From the NCBI RefSeq assembly GCF_001591765.1, contig NZ_BCVN01000002.1:62001-126000 (forward strand): DNA of 64,000 bases. Direction: 5' to 3'. Position numbers and translations under genes: made by a program. Source of the stretch: Pseudolactococcus raffinolactis NBRC 100932. Its GTDB lineage: Bacteria; Bacillota; Bacilli; Lactobacillales; Streptococcaceae. Shown here in pieces: positions 28,269 through 38,352 of this stretch. How positions within the stretch are numbered: the stretch's first letter is position 1; every line of letters starts with the position of its first letter. Under the pieces are notes generated by a model that ran no database searches, had not been told where the DNA came from, and saw only the letters and a program-made list of their open reading frames with translations.

Positions 28269-29057
28269 TTATAGCCAACCCCAATGTTTAAAAGCATTGA
28301 TGATACCGTGGTCGGTGTTAGCAGTTGAGACAAAGTCAGCAATGGCTTTGAGGTCATCTATAGCATTTCCCATAGCAGTTGCATGGTCAACAGCTTCGAG
28401 TAGATGGAGGTCATTTGGGCCATCGCCAAAACCATAAGTTTCACCTGTAAAACCAAGCAATTCGACAACTTTTTTAATCCCTGTTCCCTTGTTTGATCCG
28501 GCATTGATGATATCAATCGAGTAAGGTGTGTTTTTGAAATAATTAAATTCAGGTACCAAATTTTGATAGTAGGTCACGTCAGATGCTTGGTCGCTGAAAA
28601 TCAGGAGCATATTAATTTCATCTGTTAGATAGCGTGTATCGTTGACGACTGGTAGTGGTGCATCAGTATAGCCATAGGCATCTTTGACAAGATCTGTCAT
28701 TTCAGAAACCCAATAACTGTCTTTATCATAAAAAGCAAGGGATTGATTTCTTGCGTCCGCTAATGTTTTCAGCCTATCGATACTTGCCACCGTCATTGGC
28801 TCGTGGTAAATTGTTTCCCCTTCAACGATGATGAATTGGCCGTTCATGGCCACAGCACTAGTGATGCCGGACTGAGCCATGAGATTGTCGAGTTCAAAAT
28901 GGCCACGGCCTGTGGCAATCACAGGTAAGATACCGTTGTCGCGAATATGGTGGAGGGCTTGAATGACTTCTTCATCAAGTTGGCTTTGCTTGTTCAACAG
29001 TGTGCCGTCAAGATCGAAAAAGGCCATCGCATGATATGTCTTGTTTATATTTTCCAT
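28269..29057 (-). CDS. Cof-type HAD phosphatase
   Basis: The product is 262 residues from the ATG at 29057. The frame is open for 36 more codons upstream, but these are hydrophobic nonsense overlapping the ftsK promoter and start. Motif [10 protein letters not shown], motif II IATGRG, Lys in NKGTGIKKV, and motif [16 protein letters not shown] define the Cof/SupH (HAD IIB) group, which dephosphorylate sugar phosphates, nucleotides or flavin precursors. The substrate cannot be told. Its extended -10 (TGG-TATACT on the minus strand, plus 29068-29076) lies six bases before the ATG, so a leaderless message is predicted. Confidence 0.82.
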   Translation of the reverse strand: MENINKTYHAMAFFDLDGTLLNKQSQLDEEVIQALHHIRDNGILPVIATGRGHFELDNLMAQSGITSAVAMNGQFIIVEGETIYHEPMTVASIDRLKTLADARNQSLAFYDKDSYWVSEMTDLVKDAYGYTDAPLPVVNDTRYLTDEINMLLIFSDQASDVTYYQNLVPEFNYFKNTPYSIDIINAGSNKGTGIKKVVELLGFTGETYGFGDGPNDLHLLEAVDHATAMGNAIDDLKAIADFVSTANTDHGIINAFKHWGWL

Positions 29058-29067
29058 ACAATTAGTA

Positions 29068-29086
29068 TACCAAATTATGGTATAAT
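29068..29086. promoter_or_regulatory. Back-to-back extended -10 promoters for the Cof phosphatase and ftsK genes
   Basis: The dyad TATACCAAATTATGGTATA (29068-29085 region) contains TGG-TATAAT on the plus strand (TATAAT 29081-29086) and TGG-TATACT on the minus strand (29073-29068). The two -10 boxes lie only seven bases apart, facing outward. Both start codons are 6-10 bases beyond their -10, so neither transcript has room for a ribosome binding site. Confidence 0.6.
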
Positions 29087-29096
29087 TAAAGTAATT

Positions 29097-31454
29097 ATGG
29101 CTAAAAAAACTCAGAAAAAAACACAAAAAAATAGGAAAATATCTAAAAAGGCACAGGCTGAACAAGCAGAAAGACGAAAACTCGTCGCTCTGTTTGTTGC
29201 CTTATTTTTGCTGATCTTTGCTGCAACACGTCTCGGAATGGTCGGAATTTCGCTCTATAATTTGATTCGTATCGCAGTTGGCAGTCTCGCCTATCCAGTA
29301 ATCGTCGCTGGCATCCTTATGATCATCCTCCCCATCTTCAAAAAAGAATTCTCATCAGAACACCGTAAATCTGTCATCGGTCTGATTTTAATCTTTGTGT
29401 CAATGGTGCTAGGCTTCCAAGCGCATTTTGATAAAGTAATCGGCACTAACCACACCTGGGCTCTGGTTTCCAGTCAGCTTGTTAAACTGAAAGTGAGTGA
29501 ATTTGTAGGTTCAGGGATGCTTGGACATGCTATCTATTCACCTTTGAAATTCTTATTTTCAGTCATCGGCGTTTATTTGATCGCTGGATTTTTACTTTTA
29601 CCAGGGGTGTACTTTTTATCACCCCAATTTTGGCAGGCTATTTTTGCCAAGCTTAAAGCTGGCTCAGCAGATCATCATGTCAAACGTCAGGCAGAAAAAT
29701 TAAGACGTCAGGAAGCGCGTGTTGCAGAAGAGGCAGCAGCTGCGGCAACTCAAGCACTTGAAGTAGCAAGTATTGCGCCAGAAGAACTAACGGCCCCGAG
29801 TGACTATGACGTCCTACCTTACAAAGAACCTGAGATCGTCATGCCAGACTACGAACCTGAAACAGGTGAAATTTTGACGCCAGAAGCGCCAACGGATGAC
29901 GTGACACAAGCAGATGAAGTCGATGATAATCTGCCCATCGATTTCACAGCAACACAGGAAATGTCTCGGTATCAATTACCAGAGGCTTCCTTGCTTGCGC
30001 CAACACCAATCAAAAATCAGACTAATGAACGTAAAAATGTTCAACATAATATTAAAATACTTGAAACAACCTTTAAAAGTTTTGGGATCCAAGCAACAGT
30101 TGAATCGGCTGTCGTTGGACCATCTGTTTCAAAATATGAAATCAAACCGGCTACCGGTGTAAAAGTCAGTCGTATTTTGAATCTCCAAGACGACTTAGCT
30201 CTAGCCTTAGCCGCAAAAGATGTCAGAATCGAAGCGCCAATCCCTGGTAAATCAGTTGTCGGGATTGAAATCCCCAACTCTGAAGTTGCCATGGTTGGCT
30301 TTCGTGAGATGTGGGAAAATGCGCAGACTAACCCAGAGGATTTATTAGAAGTCCCACTTGGGAAAGCAGTTGACGGCTCGATTAAAACTTTCAACCTCGC
30401 CAAAATGCCTCATATCTTAGTTGCAGGCTCAACAGGATCTGGTAAATCAGTTGCGGTCAATGGCATTATCACCAGTATCCTGATGAAAGCTCTTCCGAGC
30501 CAGGTTAAGTTTCTCATGGTTGACCCTAAAATGGTCGAGTTAGATGTTTATAACGACATTCCCCATCTTCTCATTCCAGTGGTTACCAACCCACGTAAGG
30601 CAGCAAGAGCCTTGCAAAAGGTTGTGGACGAAATGGAAAATCGCTATGAACTTTTCCGTCGTGTCGGTTCGCGTAATATCGAAGGCTACAACGCTAAAGT
30701 CGAAAAATTCAACGCTGAAAATCAGGAAAAACAGCAAACCTTACCACTCATTGTCGTTATCGTGGATGAGTTGGCCGACTTGATGATGGTCGCTTCTAAA
30801 GAAGTCGAAGATGCCATTATCCGGATTGGACAAAAAGCGCGTGCGGCTGGGATTCACATGATCCTTGCGACACAGCGTCCCTCTGTTGATGTCATCAGCG
30901 GCTTGATCAAAGCCAACGTCCCAAGTCGTGTTGCCTTTGCCGTTTCATCTGGGACCGATTCACGGACGATCATCGACAGTAATGGTGCTGAAAAACTACT
31001 CGGTCGCGGTGACATGCTCTTCAAACCAATTGACGAAAATCACCCGATTCGCTTGCAAGGCGCCTTCCTCTCTGATGATGATGTGGCAAGCGTCGTTGAT
31101 TTCATCAAAAACCAAGCCAGTGCAGAATATGACGAAACTTTTGACCCAGGTGAAGTCGCAGAAGATGATGCTAGAAACTTTGACAGCAACGGTGGAGCTA
31201 GTGCTACCGACTCTGGCGACCCCTTATTTGAGCAAGCCAAACAGCTCGTTATCGAAAGTCAAAAAGCCTCAGCCTCTATGCTGCAACGTCGCTTATCGAC
31301 AGGCTTTAACAGAGCAACCCGCATCATGGAAGAGCTAGAAGCAGCCGGCATCATTACACCAGCTGAAGGAACGAAACCACGAAAGGTTCTAGTTGCTCAT
31401 CTGGACGAGCCTGCGGCTGATTTGGAAAATGGAGGTTCTCATGACAGTATTTGA
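29097..31454 (+). CDS. ftsK: DNA translocase FtsK/SpoIIIE
   Basis: This 785-residue septal DNA pump clears chromosome from the closing septum. The start was set at 29097 (MAKKTQKK); 50 further codons upstream are open but overlap the promoter and a divergent gene. The N-terminus is basic with about four membrane helices (30-175). A low-complexity acidic linker spans about 195-300. The RecA-like motor carries Walker [14 protein letters not shown] and Walker [12 protein letters not shown]. The C-terminal gamma winged-helix domain ([20 protein letters not shown]) reads orienting DNA motifs. The last 14 bases overlap holA. Confidence 0.93.
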   Translation: MAKKTQKKTQKNRKISKKAQAEQAERRKLVALFVALFLLIFAATRLGMVGISLYNLIRIAVGSLAYPVIVAGILMIILPIFKKEFSSEHRKSVIGLILIFVSMVLGFQAHFDKVIGTNHTWALVSSQLVKLKVSEFVGSGMLGHAIYSPLKFLFSVIGVYLIAGFLLLPGVYFLSPQFWQAIFAKLKAGSADHHVKRQAEKLRRQEARVAEEAAAAATQALEVASIAPEELTAPSDYDVLPYKEPEIVMPDYEPETGEILTPEAPTDDVTQADEVDDNLPIDFTATQEMSRYQLPEASLLAPTPIKNQTNERKNVQHNIKILETTFKSFGIQATVESAVVGPSVSKYEIKPATGVKVSRILNLQDDLALALAAKDVRIEAPIPGKSVVGIEIPNSEVAMVGFREMWENAQTNPEDLLEVPLGKAVDGSIKTFNLAKMPHILVAGSTGSGKSVAVNGIITSILMKALPSQVKFLMVDPKMVELDVYNDIPHLLIPVVTNPRKAARALQKVVDEMENRYELFRRVGSRNIEGYNAKVEKFNAENQEKQQTLPLIVVIVDELADLMMVASKEVEDAIIRIGQKARAAGIHMILATQRPSVDVISGLIKANVPSRVAFAVSSGTDSRTIIDSNGAEKLLGRGDMLFKPIDENHPIRLQGAFLSDDDVASVVDFIKNQASAEYDETFDPGEVAEDDARNFDSNGGASATDSGDPLFEQAKQLVIESQKASASMLQRRLSTGFNRATRIMEELEAAGIITPAEGTKPRKVLVAHLDEPAADLENGGSHDSI

Positions 31455-32442
31455 TGAGCTATCTCGAGTATCAGCAGACAACCTGCCTCAATTCACTGTG
31501 ATTTCAGGGGAAAATGACGATATCATTTCTGAGTTGAAGACACAGATCTTCCAGAAAGTCGGCTTTGACCCATCTGACTTATCTCAGGCCTATTTCGACA
31601 TGACCGAGTCTGATCCCAATCTAGCCCTCGAAGAATTAGAAAGCCTCCCCTTTTTTGGGGACGGCATGCTTGTCGTCCTTGAAAATCTTTGGGATTTGAC
31701 GACTACTAAAAAATCAGTCTTAACTGAAAAGCAGTTAACCCGTTTGGAAAGTTTTCTGGATAATCCACTTGAGACAACCAAGGTCATCTTTATCTTTCAT
31801 GGTAAGTTGGACGGAAAACGTCGGATTGTTAAGAAACTCAAAAAACTCGCTTTTGACCTGGAAGCAACCGATCTGAAGTTAAATGATTTGACCAAGTATT
31901 TTGTAACGGATTCAGGTTTGCAACCTAATATCATCAATTTAATCATTGAAAAGTCAAATGCTAACTTCGCCATCATCAGACAGAATATCGAGATGGTTAA
32001 AACTTATGCGGATGACAGAGCGATCACGCCTGACGATGTCCAAGCAGCAGTCCCTAAATCCCTATCTGACAACATTTTCGACCTGACGGATTTGATCTTG
32101 AAATCGAAATTAGTCGAAGCCAGAGCCTTGGTTGCTGATCTGGTGTTGCAGGGAGAAGATGAGATTAAGTTGCTGGCGATTTTGACCACTAATTTTCGGC
32201 TGTATTTTCAAATCAAGCTTTTGCTAGATAAGCACTATACTGACCGCCAGCTGGTTGAGTTTTTGAAAATCAATCCTTTTCGTTTGAAATTTTTGGTTGG
32301 GCCAGCGCGTGCCAGAAGTAAGGCATTTTTGGCTCAAGCCTTGCGACAGTTGATTGATATCGATTTCAGAATCAAGTCAGGTCAAGCCGATAAGAAATTC
32401 CTTATGGATATGGCCCTGATTCGTTTAGCAGGTATAAAATAA
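31441..32442 (+). CDS. holA: DNA polymerase III delta subunit
   Basis: This 333-residue clamp-loader subunit opens the sliding clamp. The ATG at 31441 follows GGAGG at ideal distance and lies inside the end of ftsK. Features of HolA proteins are visible: an N-terminal degenerate AAA-like region ([10 protein letters not shown]), the [20 protein letters not shown] segment, and the C-terminal helical collar with [12 protein letters not shown] and the [13 protein letters not shown] block. Gram-positive HolA is usually 330-350 residues, so the length fits. Confidence 0.88.
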   Translation: MTVFDELSRVSADNLPQFTVISGENDDIISELKTQIFQKVGFDPSDLSQAYFDMTESDPNLALEELESLPFFGDGMLVVLENLWDLTTTKKSVLTEKQLTRLESFLDNPLETTKVIFIFHGKLDGKRRIVKKLKKLAFDLEATDLKLNDLTKYFVTDSGLQPNIINLIIEKSNANFAIIRQNIEMVKTYADDRAITPDDVQAAVPKSLSDNIFDLTDLILKSKLVEARALVADLVLQGEDEIKLLAILTTNFRLYFQIKLLLDKHYTDRQLVEFLKINPFRLKFLVGPARARSKAFLAQALRQLIDIDFRIKSGQADKKFLMDMALIRLAGIK

Positions 32443-32445
32443 GCT

Positions 32446-32484
32446 AAATACCGTGATGCCAAATAAGCGTCACGGTATTTTGTT
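32446..32484 (+). terminator. Terminator after holA
   Basis: AAATACCGTGA(T)GC pairs with GC(G)TCACGGTATTT (32446-32480), followed by TTGTTT. Confidence 0.8.
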
Positions 32485-32599
32485 TGGCAAAAGGGTGGAC
32501 TAGACCATTTCTTTGTTAAAAGCTACTCAAACATGATACAATGGACTGAAAGTTATCTCTATTTTGAGGATAAATGACACAGAAAAGGAAGAGCTACAG

Positions 32600-33745
32600 A
32601 TGACCATTTCAGCAGACCACTATGACGAACTCGTTACCATCCGCCATCATATTCATGAAAATCCTGAGTTATCAGGTCAGGAATTTGAAACGACAGCCTA
32701 TCTTAAAGCCTATCTGGAGGGCTTAAATATTGAGATTTTAGAGATAGGTCTCAAAACGGGGTTGGTGGCTCAAGTTGGTCAGGGAGAACCTGTGATTGCC
32801 TTGCGTGCAGATATTGATGCGCTCCCGATTTTAGAAAATACTGGCTTATCATTTGCCTCTAAGAATGCTGGTGTCATGCATGCTTGCGGTCACGACCTGC
32901 ACCAAACTAGTCTGTTAGGCGCTGCCAAAATTTTGAAACAGCGTGAAGCTGAGTTAAAGGGGACGGTCAAACTGATCTTTCAACATGCTGAAGAAGCACA
33001 TTTTGGTGCAAGTGAAGTTTTAGATACAGGTATTTTGTCAGATGTCCAAGCCATCATCGGATACCATAATATGCCGACTTTACCTGTTGGTCAGATTGGG
33101 ATCCGTGCCAAAGGGGTCATGGCTGCAGTTGATCAATTTTTCGTGACCGTTACGGGCGTCGGTTCCCATGCAGCCTATCCGCATGAAGGGGTGGATAGTA
33201 TTGTGGCGACCAGTGCGATTGTATCGAGCTTACAGCAAATCGTGTCGCGTAATATGGATCCGCAACGTGCTGTTGTTGTCTCTGTTACACATATGACAGC
33301 AGGTAATACATGGAATGTTTTGCCGGATACTGCCATTTTTGAGGGGACGATTCGGACCTTCAATCAAGCTGATCGCCTACTTGCTAAACAGCGTTTTTAT
33401 GACATCGTTGAACATGTTGCCAAAGCTTATGGGGTGACAGCTGAGATTGACTGGATTTTAGGGACTAATGTGACCTATAACGATCCAGAATTGTCTAGCT
33501 TTCTATTTGATGAGACAAGTCGTTGGCATGATGATGTCGTGGTGCCTGAATTGTCAAATGCAGGTGAGGATTTTGCAGCCTACCAAGAGCATATTCCAGG
33601 CGTTTTTGCCTTCATTGGCAGTAATGCACCAGGAAGCCCAGGCCTCCATTTTTCAGATATGACAGTTAAAGATGAGACACTTCCTGTTGCTGTTGACTAT
33701 TATGTGAATAATACCTTTGCTATTTTGGAAAAGTTGGGGAAATGA
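32600..33745 (+). CDS. M20-family amidohydrolase (N-acyl-amino acid / hippurate hydrolase type)
   Basis: This 381-residue zinc enzyme starts at an ATG preceded by GGAAGAG; an in-frame TTG at 32564 is less likely. Metal-binding motifs of the M20D group are visible: HENPELSGQE at the start, the HACGHD block (about 95-100), EEAHFGASEVL, and a C-terminal NAGEDFAAYQEHIPG followed by LHFSDM. It lacks features of dipeptidases such as PepV. Probable substrates are N-acetylated amino acids or related amides. A plausible -10 TACAAT is at 32536. Confidence 0.82.
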   Translation: MTISADHYDELVTIRHHIHENPELSGQEFETTAYLKAYLEGLNIEILEIGLKTGLVAQVGQGEPVIALRADIDALPILENTGLSFASKNAGVMHACGHDLHQTSLLGAAKILKQREAELKGTVKLIFQHAEEAHFGASEVLDTGILSDVQAIIGYHNMPTLPVGQIGIRAKGVMAAVDQFFVTVTGVGSHAAYPHEGVDSIVATSAIVSSLQQIVSRNMDPQRAVVVSVTHMTAGNTWNVLPDTAIFEGTIRTFNQADRLLAKQRFYDIVEHVAKAYGVTAEIDWILGTNVTYNDPELSSFLFDETSRWHDDVVVPELSNAGEDFAAYQEHIPGVFAFIGSNAPGSPGLHFSDMTVKDETLPVAVDYYVNNTFAILEKLGK

Positions 33746-33786
33746 TAAAGAAAATAATCAGGATAAGATAATTATCTTGGGTAATT

Positions 33787-33815
33787 TTGACAAACAAGCG
33801 TAAATTTGTTAAAAT
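33787..33815 (+). promoter_or_regulatory. glyQS promoter
   Basis: TTGACA (33787-33792) and TAAAAT (33810-33815) are 17 bases apart. Confidence 0.8.
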
Positions 33816-33821
33816 ATCATA

Positions 33822-33970
33822 AAGCAATGAAACCAAGTGGCGCGGGTGGAGCTTGAATTGAATATGAGCGCTTGATTGATAAAGCAATCAAGAATTCAGG
33901 TGGAACCGCGTCGATAAGGCGTCCTGATACTAGAACACAATGTGTGTTGAGTGTCAGGGCGTTTTTGTGT
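33822..33970 (+). ncRNA. T-box leader of the glycyl-tRNA synthetase operon
   Basis: The conserved T-box sequence AGGTGGAACCGCG is at 33898-33910. It is followed by a terminator whose stem is GCGTCCTGATACT / AGTGTCAGGGCGT (33919-33962) and a T-run. The upstream part holds the short stem I expected of glyQS T-boxes. Uncharged tRNA-Gly stabilises the antiterminator and turns on glyQS. The specifier codon was not assigned with certainty. Confidence 0.88.
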
Positions 33971-34015
33971 TCTATGCAACATTTTAAATGGCAAGACAGT
34001 CATAATGGAGGAATT

Positions 34016-34963
34016 ATGTCGAACAAACTATCATTTCAAGAAATCATCCTAACACTCCAAGAATTTTGGAGTAAGCAAGGTGCTAATCTCATGCAAGCCT
34101 ACGATAACGAAGTAGGGGCAGGCACTATGTCGCCTTATACTTTTTTACGTGCCAATGGTCCAGAACCGTGGAACGCTGCCTATGTGCAACCATCACGTCG
34201 CCCAGCAGACGGTCGCTATGGGGAAAACCCAAATCGCCTGTTCCAACACCACCAATTCCAAGTGGTGATGAAGCCTTCACCTAAAAATATCCAACAGCTC
34301 TATTTAGATAGTTTAGCAGCATTGGGCATTAATGCCCTAGAGCATGATATTCGCTTTGTTGAAGATAACTGGGAAAACCCATCAATGGGTGCTGCTGGGA
34401 TTGGCTGGGAAGTTTGGCTGGACGGGATGGAAGTGACGCAGTTCACGTATTTCCAACAAGTCGGCGGGATTGAAGTCGATTCTGTGACGTCTGAGATCAC
34501 GTATGGTCTTGAGCGTTTGGCGTCTTATATCCAAGAGGTTGAGTCAGTTTATGATCTAGAGTGGGGTAATGGCGTGCTTTATGGCGATATCTTTACGGAG
34601 CCTGAGTACGAACATTCTAAATTTGCCTTTGAGGAGATCGAAACGGATACTTTCTTGACGCTATTTGATACTTATGAAGCGCAAGCGACGAAATTACTTG
34701 ATTTGGGTCTCGTGCATCCGGCCTATGACTTCATCTTGAAATCAAGTCATACCTTTAACTTGCTAGATGCGAGTGGTGCAGTTTCTGTTACTGAGCGTGC
34801 GGGTTATTTGCACCGTGTGCGGACGATGGCACGTAAAGTGGCGCGTACTTTCATCAATGAGCGCGCGAAACTTGGTTTCCCACTCTTAAAAGATTCAGAA
34901 CTACGCGATAAATATCTGGGAGAAAATGGCAAATATGCAGAAGTTGCTGGAGGTGACAAATAA
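34016..34963 (+). CDS. glyQ: Glycyl-tRNA synthetase alpha subunit
   Basis: This 315-residue protein is the catalytic alpha chain of the bacterial alpha2beta2 enzyme. The start is the ATG at 34016, preceded by GGAGG. The frame is open upstream but only through the T-box leader. Class II synthetase motifs are present, including the block beginning [27 protein letters not shown], the [20 protein letters not shown] motif and [14 protein letters not shown]. glyS begins on its stop codon (TAATG). Confidence 0.96.
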   Translation: MSNKLSFQEIILTLQEFWSKQGANLMQAYDNEVGAGTMSPYTFLRANGPEPWNAAYVQPSRRPADGRYGENPNRLFQHHQFQVVMKPSPKNIQQLYLDSLAALGINALEHDIRFVEDNWENPSMGAAGIGWEVWLDGMEVTQFTYFQQVGGIEVDSVTSEITYGLERLASYIQEVESVYDLEWGNGVLYGDIFTEPEYEHSKFAFEEIETDTFLTLFDTYEAQATKLLDLGLVHPAYDFILKSSHTFNLLDASGAVSVTERAGYLHRVRTMARKVARTFINERAKLGFPLLKDSELRDKYLGENGKYAEVAGGDK

Positions 34964-36993
34964 TGGCAAACTATTTACTTGAAATTGGCTTAGAAGAAAT
35001 GCCAGCGCACCTTGTAAGTGCTGCATCTCAACAACTGGCAACGCGTGTGGCAGACTTTTTGACAGAAAACCGCGTGACCTTTGAAAGTGTCACTAAATTC
35101 TCAACACCACGCCGCTTGGCTGTCTTGGTCAATGGTCTAGCAGATGCTTCAGCATCAATCGACGAAGAAGTCAAAGGCCCATCAGCCAAAATTGCCAAAG
35201 ATGCAGAAGGCAACTGGTCAAAAGCCATCCAAGGTTTCTCGCGTGGTCAAGGTGTCACACCAGATGATTTGGTCCTAAAAGGCGATTATTACTACGCCAA
35301 TAAACACATCGCTGGCATCGTAACAGCTGATATTTTGACAAAAATCGGCAGCGACGTCATCAGCAAAATGAACTTCTCGACCTACATGAAGTGGGCCAAC
35401 AATAACTTCCTTTTCGTCCGCCCAATCCAGTGGCTCGTCAGCTTGCTCGACACAGACCTCGTGCCATTTGACCTGCTCGACGTCACAGCGAGCAACGTCA
35501 CGCACGGCCACCGGTTCTTATTCGACGATACAATTGTTTTAGAAAATGCGTCAGATTATGAAGCAAGTCTGAAACAAGCTTTCGTCGTAGCAGATGCAGA
35601 CGCTCGTAAAGCAACTATCCAAGCACAAATTGCAGCGATTGCCAAAGCAAATAGCTGGGAGATTTACCTAGAACCAGGCCTCTTAGAAGAAGTCAATAAT
35701 TTAGTAGAATATCCAACAGCCTTCGTTGGTGATTTTGATGCCAAATATTTGGAAGTGCCTGAAGAAGTCCTGGTCACATCGATGCGCGAACACCAACGTT
35801 ATTTTGAAGTGCGAGATTTAGCTGGTAATCTCCAACCGCATTTCATTTCAGTCAGAAACGGGAATGCTGAGCACATTGAAAATGTTGCTAAAGGGAACCA
35901 AAAAGTTTTAGTTGCGCGTCTTGAAGATGCTGAATTTTTCTGGCGTGAAGACCAAAAACTTAAAATTTCTGACTTGGTTGAGAAACTCAAAAAAGTCACT
36001 TTCCATGAAAAAATCGGTTCAGTCCATGCCCATATGGGACGTGTGAAGCTGATCGCTGAGAAATTACGTCAGCAAGCTAATTTGCCAGCAGATTACGATG
36101 CAAAACTTGATCGAGCTGCTGATATTTACAAATTTGACCTTTTAACAGGAATGGTCGGTGAGTTTGACGAGTTGCAAGGTGTCATGGGTGAAAAATATGC
36201 CCGACTTGCAGGCGAAGATGCAGCAGTCGCAGCAAGTATTCGTGAACATTATATGCCAACATCAGCTGACGGTGACCTGCCTCAAACTGAGATTGGTGCT
36301 GTCCTTGCCATCGCAGATAAACTGGACACAATTTTAGCCTTCTTTACCGTTGGCTTAATTCCAAGCGGTTCAAACGATCCCTATGCCCTTCGTCGTGCGA
36401 CAGCAGGGATTTTACGAATCATTGAAGCACAACAATGGGACATCGAGCTAGACTCGCTTATTGACGAACTTTATACACTAGACTTGAATGGTTTCAGTTA
36501 TGACCGCAAAGCTGACGTTATGACCTTTATCAACGGTCGTGTGGCTAAGATGCTTGAAGGCACAGCACGCTATGACATTATCGAAGCAGTATTAGCGACT
36601 GATTCGCTTGATGTGGCAAGTTTAAGAGCTGCAGCTCAAGCCATTGATGCGAAAACAAGTGATGCTGACTTTAAAACATCAGTCGAAAACTTGTCGCGTG
36701 TCTTTAACTTGGCAAGTAAACTTGAAGCAGCACCAGCACTTGACGAAAGCCTCTTTGAAAATGCGTCTGAAAAAGCTTTATTTGCAGCTAACCAAGCCTT
36801 GACATTGACAGACGACAGCACACAAAATATCAGTGATTTATTCGCCTTATCAGCACCAATCAGTGATTTCTTTGATAATACCATGGTCATGATAGACAAT
36901 CAAGCCCTTAAAAATAACCGCTTGAGCTTGCTTGCTGATATTTCAGGAAAAGCAGGACAAATCGCTGATTTCACCTTGATTAACACCAAATAA
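34963..36993 (+). CDS. glyS: Glycyl-tRNA synthetase beta subunit
   Basis: This 676-residue beta chain binds tRNA-Gly. The N-terminus LLEIGLEEMPAHLVSAA and the blocks EFDELQGVMGEKYARLAGED and SNDPYALRRATAGILRI are hallmarks of GlyS. The length matches the family. Translation is coupled to glyQ by a one-base overlap. The DUF896 gene follows after 29 bases with GAGGAGG, probably on the same message. Confidence 0.96.
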   Translation: MANYLLEIGLEEMPAHLVSAASQQLATRVADFLTENRVTFESVTKFSTPRRLAVLVNGLADASASIDEEVKGPSAKIAKDAEGNWSKAIQGFSRGQGVTPDDLVLKGDYYYANKHIAGIVTADILTKIGSDVISKMNFSTYMKWANNNFLFVRPIQWLVSLLDTDLVPFDLLDVTASNVTHGHRFLFDDTIVLENASDYEASLKQAFVVADADARKATIQAQIAAIAKANSWEIYLEPGLLEEVNNLVEYPTAFVGDFDAKYLEVPEEVLVTSMREHQRYFEVRDLAGNLQPHFISVRNGNAEHIENVAKGNQKVLVARLEDAEFFWREDQKLKISDLVEKLKKVTFHEKIGSVHAHMGRVKLIAEKLRQQANLPADYDAKLDRAADIYKFDLLTGMVGEFDELQGVMGEKYARLAGEDAAVAASIREHYMPTSADGDLPQTEIGAVLAIADKLDTILAFFTVGLIPSGSNDPYALRRATAGILRIIEAQQWDIELDSLIDELYTLDLNGFSYDRKADVMTFINGRVAKMLEGTARYDIIEAVLATDSLDVASLRAAAQAIDAKTSDADFKTSVENLSRVFNLASKLEAAPALDESLFENASEKALFAANQALTLTDDSTQNISDLFALSAPISDFFDNTMVMIDNQALKNNRLSLLADISGKAGQIADFTLINTK

Positions 36994-37022
36994 TCAAGAC
37001 TAAACATACGAGGAGGAAATAA

Positions 37023-37265
37023 ATGGTAACACCTCAAGATATCGCAAGAATTAATGAACTTGCCCGCAAGAAAAAAGCAGAAGGCCTCACAGAAGCTGAG
37101 AAAGTCGAGCAGGCTGAACTCCGTCAAGCCTATATTTCTGGCGTTAAATCTAGCTTGCGCCACAATGTCGAGTCAATCAAGGTCGTAGATCCTGAAGGCA
37201 ACGACATCACACCAGAAAAAGCGAAAAAAGCACAATTTGATAAAGGCTTGCGAGATACTTTATAA
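37023..37265 (+). CDS. DUF896 (YnzC-like) small cytoplasmic protein
   Basis: This 80-residue helical protein has the family pattern: [19 protein letters not shown], then [10 protein letters not shown] and [15 protein letters not shown]896 members fold as a two-helix bundle; YnzC of Bacillus belongs here and its role is unclear. Placement directly after glyS is common in streptococci. The ribosome binding site is strong. A terminator follows. Confidence 0.88.
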   Translation: MVTPQDIARINELARKKKAEGLTEAEKVEQAELRQAYISGVKSSLRHNVESIKVVDPEGNDITPEKAKKAQFDKGLRDTL

Positions 37266-37282
37266 ACACCAAACACAAAAAA

Positions 37283-37321
37283 AGTGAATGCTAGAAGTTA
37301 AATTCTGGCATCTTTTTTTTA
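37283..37321 (+). terminator. Terminator after the glyQS operon
   Basis: GAATGCTAGAA pairs with TTCTGGCATC (one bulge) around GTTAAA, followed by eight T. The next 175 bases hold no gene. Confidence 0.75.
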
Positions 37322-37473
37322 TAGTCATATTCTGATCTACCCATAAATTTAGATTTTAGATAGATCGTTAAGTAAGATGATTTATTTTGACAAAAATGCT
37401 ATCATTCGGCACTATTGAGTTGAAAGACTGTTTTTATTATAGTATCACATTGAGTAAATCCCACCAGACAAGT

Positions 37474-37525
37474 TTGCTTTATACTGGTTAATTCAGTATA
37501 ATTTGAGGAGATGGAAGCGCTGACA
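37474..37525 (+). promoter_or_regulatory. Promoter and cre-like site before the HAD gene
   Basis: TTGCTT (37474-37479) and TATAAT (37497-37502) are 17 bases apart. The start would be near 37509, two bases before the ATG at 37511. TGGAAGCGCTGACA (37512-37525) matches a cre core. Confidence 0.6.
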
Positions 37526-37626
37526 AATATAAGCTTTTTGATAGTAGCTCATCATTTGACTTGGGGATTCAGGAACCAATCTCAGATTTACTAGCATCAC
37601 TTGAAAATAATACGGAAAGAAGATGA
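37511..37626 (+). pseudogene. Small frameshifted ORF preceding the HAD gene
   Basis: The ATG at 37511 opens a frame that soon departs from the one with coding character. A second frame reads KLFDSSSSFDLGIQEPISD and then LLASLENNTERR (37531-37623) and ends with a TGA that overlaps the ATG at 37623 as ATGA. This overlap suggests the second frame was once translated and coupled to the HAD gene. A one-base loss between 37513 and 37531 would join the two. I recognise no family. It may be a remnant, a sequencing artefact or coincidence. Confidence 0.35.
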
Positions 37627-38317
37627 CGGTTATTAAAAAGAAAAAAATCAACATGGCAAACATCATCTAAGGGCAATCTGCTTTGACTTAGATGGTCTTT
37701 TGCTTGATACGGAACATACTTATCGGGATGGTTGGCTCTATGCTTTTGAAAAGATGGGGATTGATAAAAATGCCTACGACATTGACGCTTGGTCAGGTCT
37801 TTCTTGGCTACAAACTCGGACGATGCTAGAAGCAGAATTTGGCGCAGCCATGGTATCAGAAATTCGTGAGGCACGTGAATCCTATATTTTACAACAAATG
37901 ACCGAAGGACAGCTACCAATCAAAGCTGGCGCTCCTGAAGTCTTAAAGGTAGCCAAGAAAAAAGGTCTGAAACTTGCAGTTGTTAGCTCGACTGTCAGTA
38001 GTAGAGCCTTGCCTTTGCTTGGAAATGCAGGTTTACTAGCTTATTTTGATGTTAAAATTTTTGGAGATGAGGTGATGAAACATAAACCACTACCTGATCC
38101 CTATTTGACTGCACTCTCGAAATTAGGTGTCCATGAGTTTCAGGCTATCGCTGTAGAAGATTCTTTTACTGGCGCCTTTTCTGCGACACAAGCAGGTTTG
38201 AAAGTCTTTCTTGTACCTGATTGTAGTTTTGATAAAGTCTTTTCCGATGCAGAACTAGCACAGCTCAATCTTTTAGGCATCGGTAAAGATTTGCACGAAC
38301 TTGCTGATATGATATGA
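37623..38317 (+). pseudogene. HAD-family phosphatase (PgmB/YcjU-like) with a frameshift near its N-terminus
   Basis: The body (37676-38317) encodes a complete HAD core: ICFDLDGLLLDTEHT, SSTVSSRALPLL, the MKHKPLPDPYL Lys motif and AVEDSFTGAFSATQAG. But the frame carrying the catalytic DLDG has no ATG, GTG or TTG before it. The first usable start, TTG at 37700, would remove the nucleophile Asp. The ATG at 37623 (MTVIKKKKINMANII) has a GGAAAGAAG site but hits TAA at 37668. Adding one base near 37667 would give MANII-x-RAICFDLDG. Hence a one-base deletion or sequencing error is likely. An intact version would be about 230 residues. Confidence 0.65.
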
Positions 38318-38352
38318 TATGATAAAGGTACAAATAAACTAAAGGAAAAAAC

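Noticed and set aside
28947-29096. N-terminal extension of ftsK by 50 codons
   Set aside because: It overlaps the divergent phosphatase gene and the shared promoter; MAKKTQKK at 29097 fits the FtsK N-terminus.
37700-38317. HAD protein starting at TTG 37700
   Set aside because: This start would delete the catalytic FDLDG motif that is encoded just upstream in the same frame, so it is not accepted as a functional start.
38304-38325. Short ATATG-type tandem repeat at the end of the HAD gene
   Set aside because: Only a few GATAT units occur; too short to call a functional repeat.
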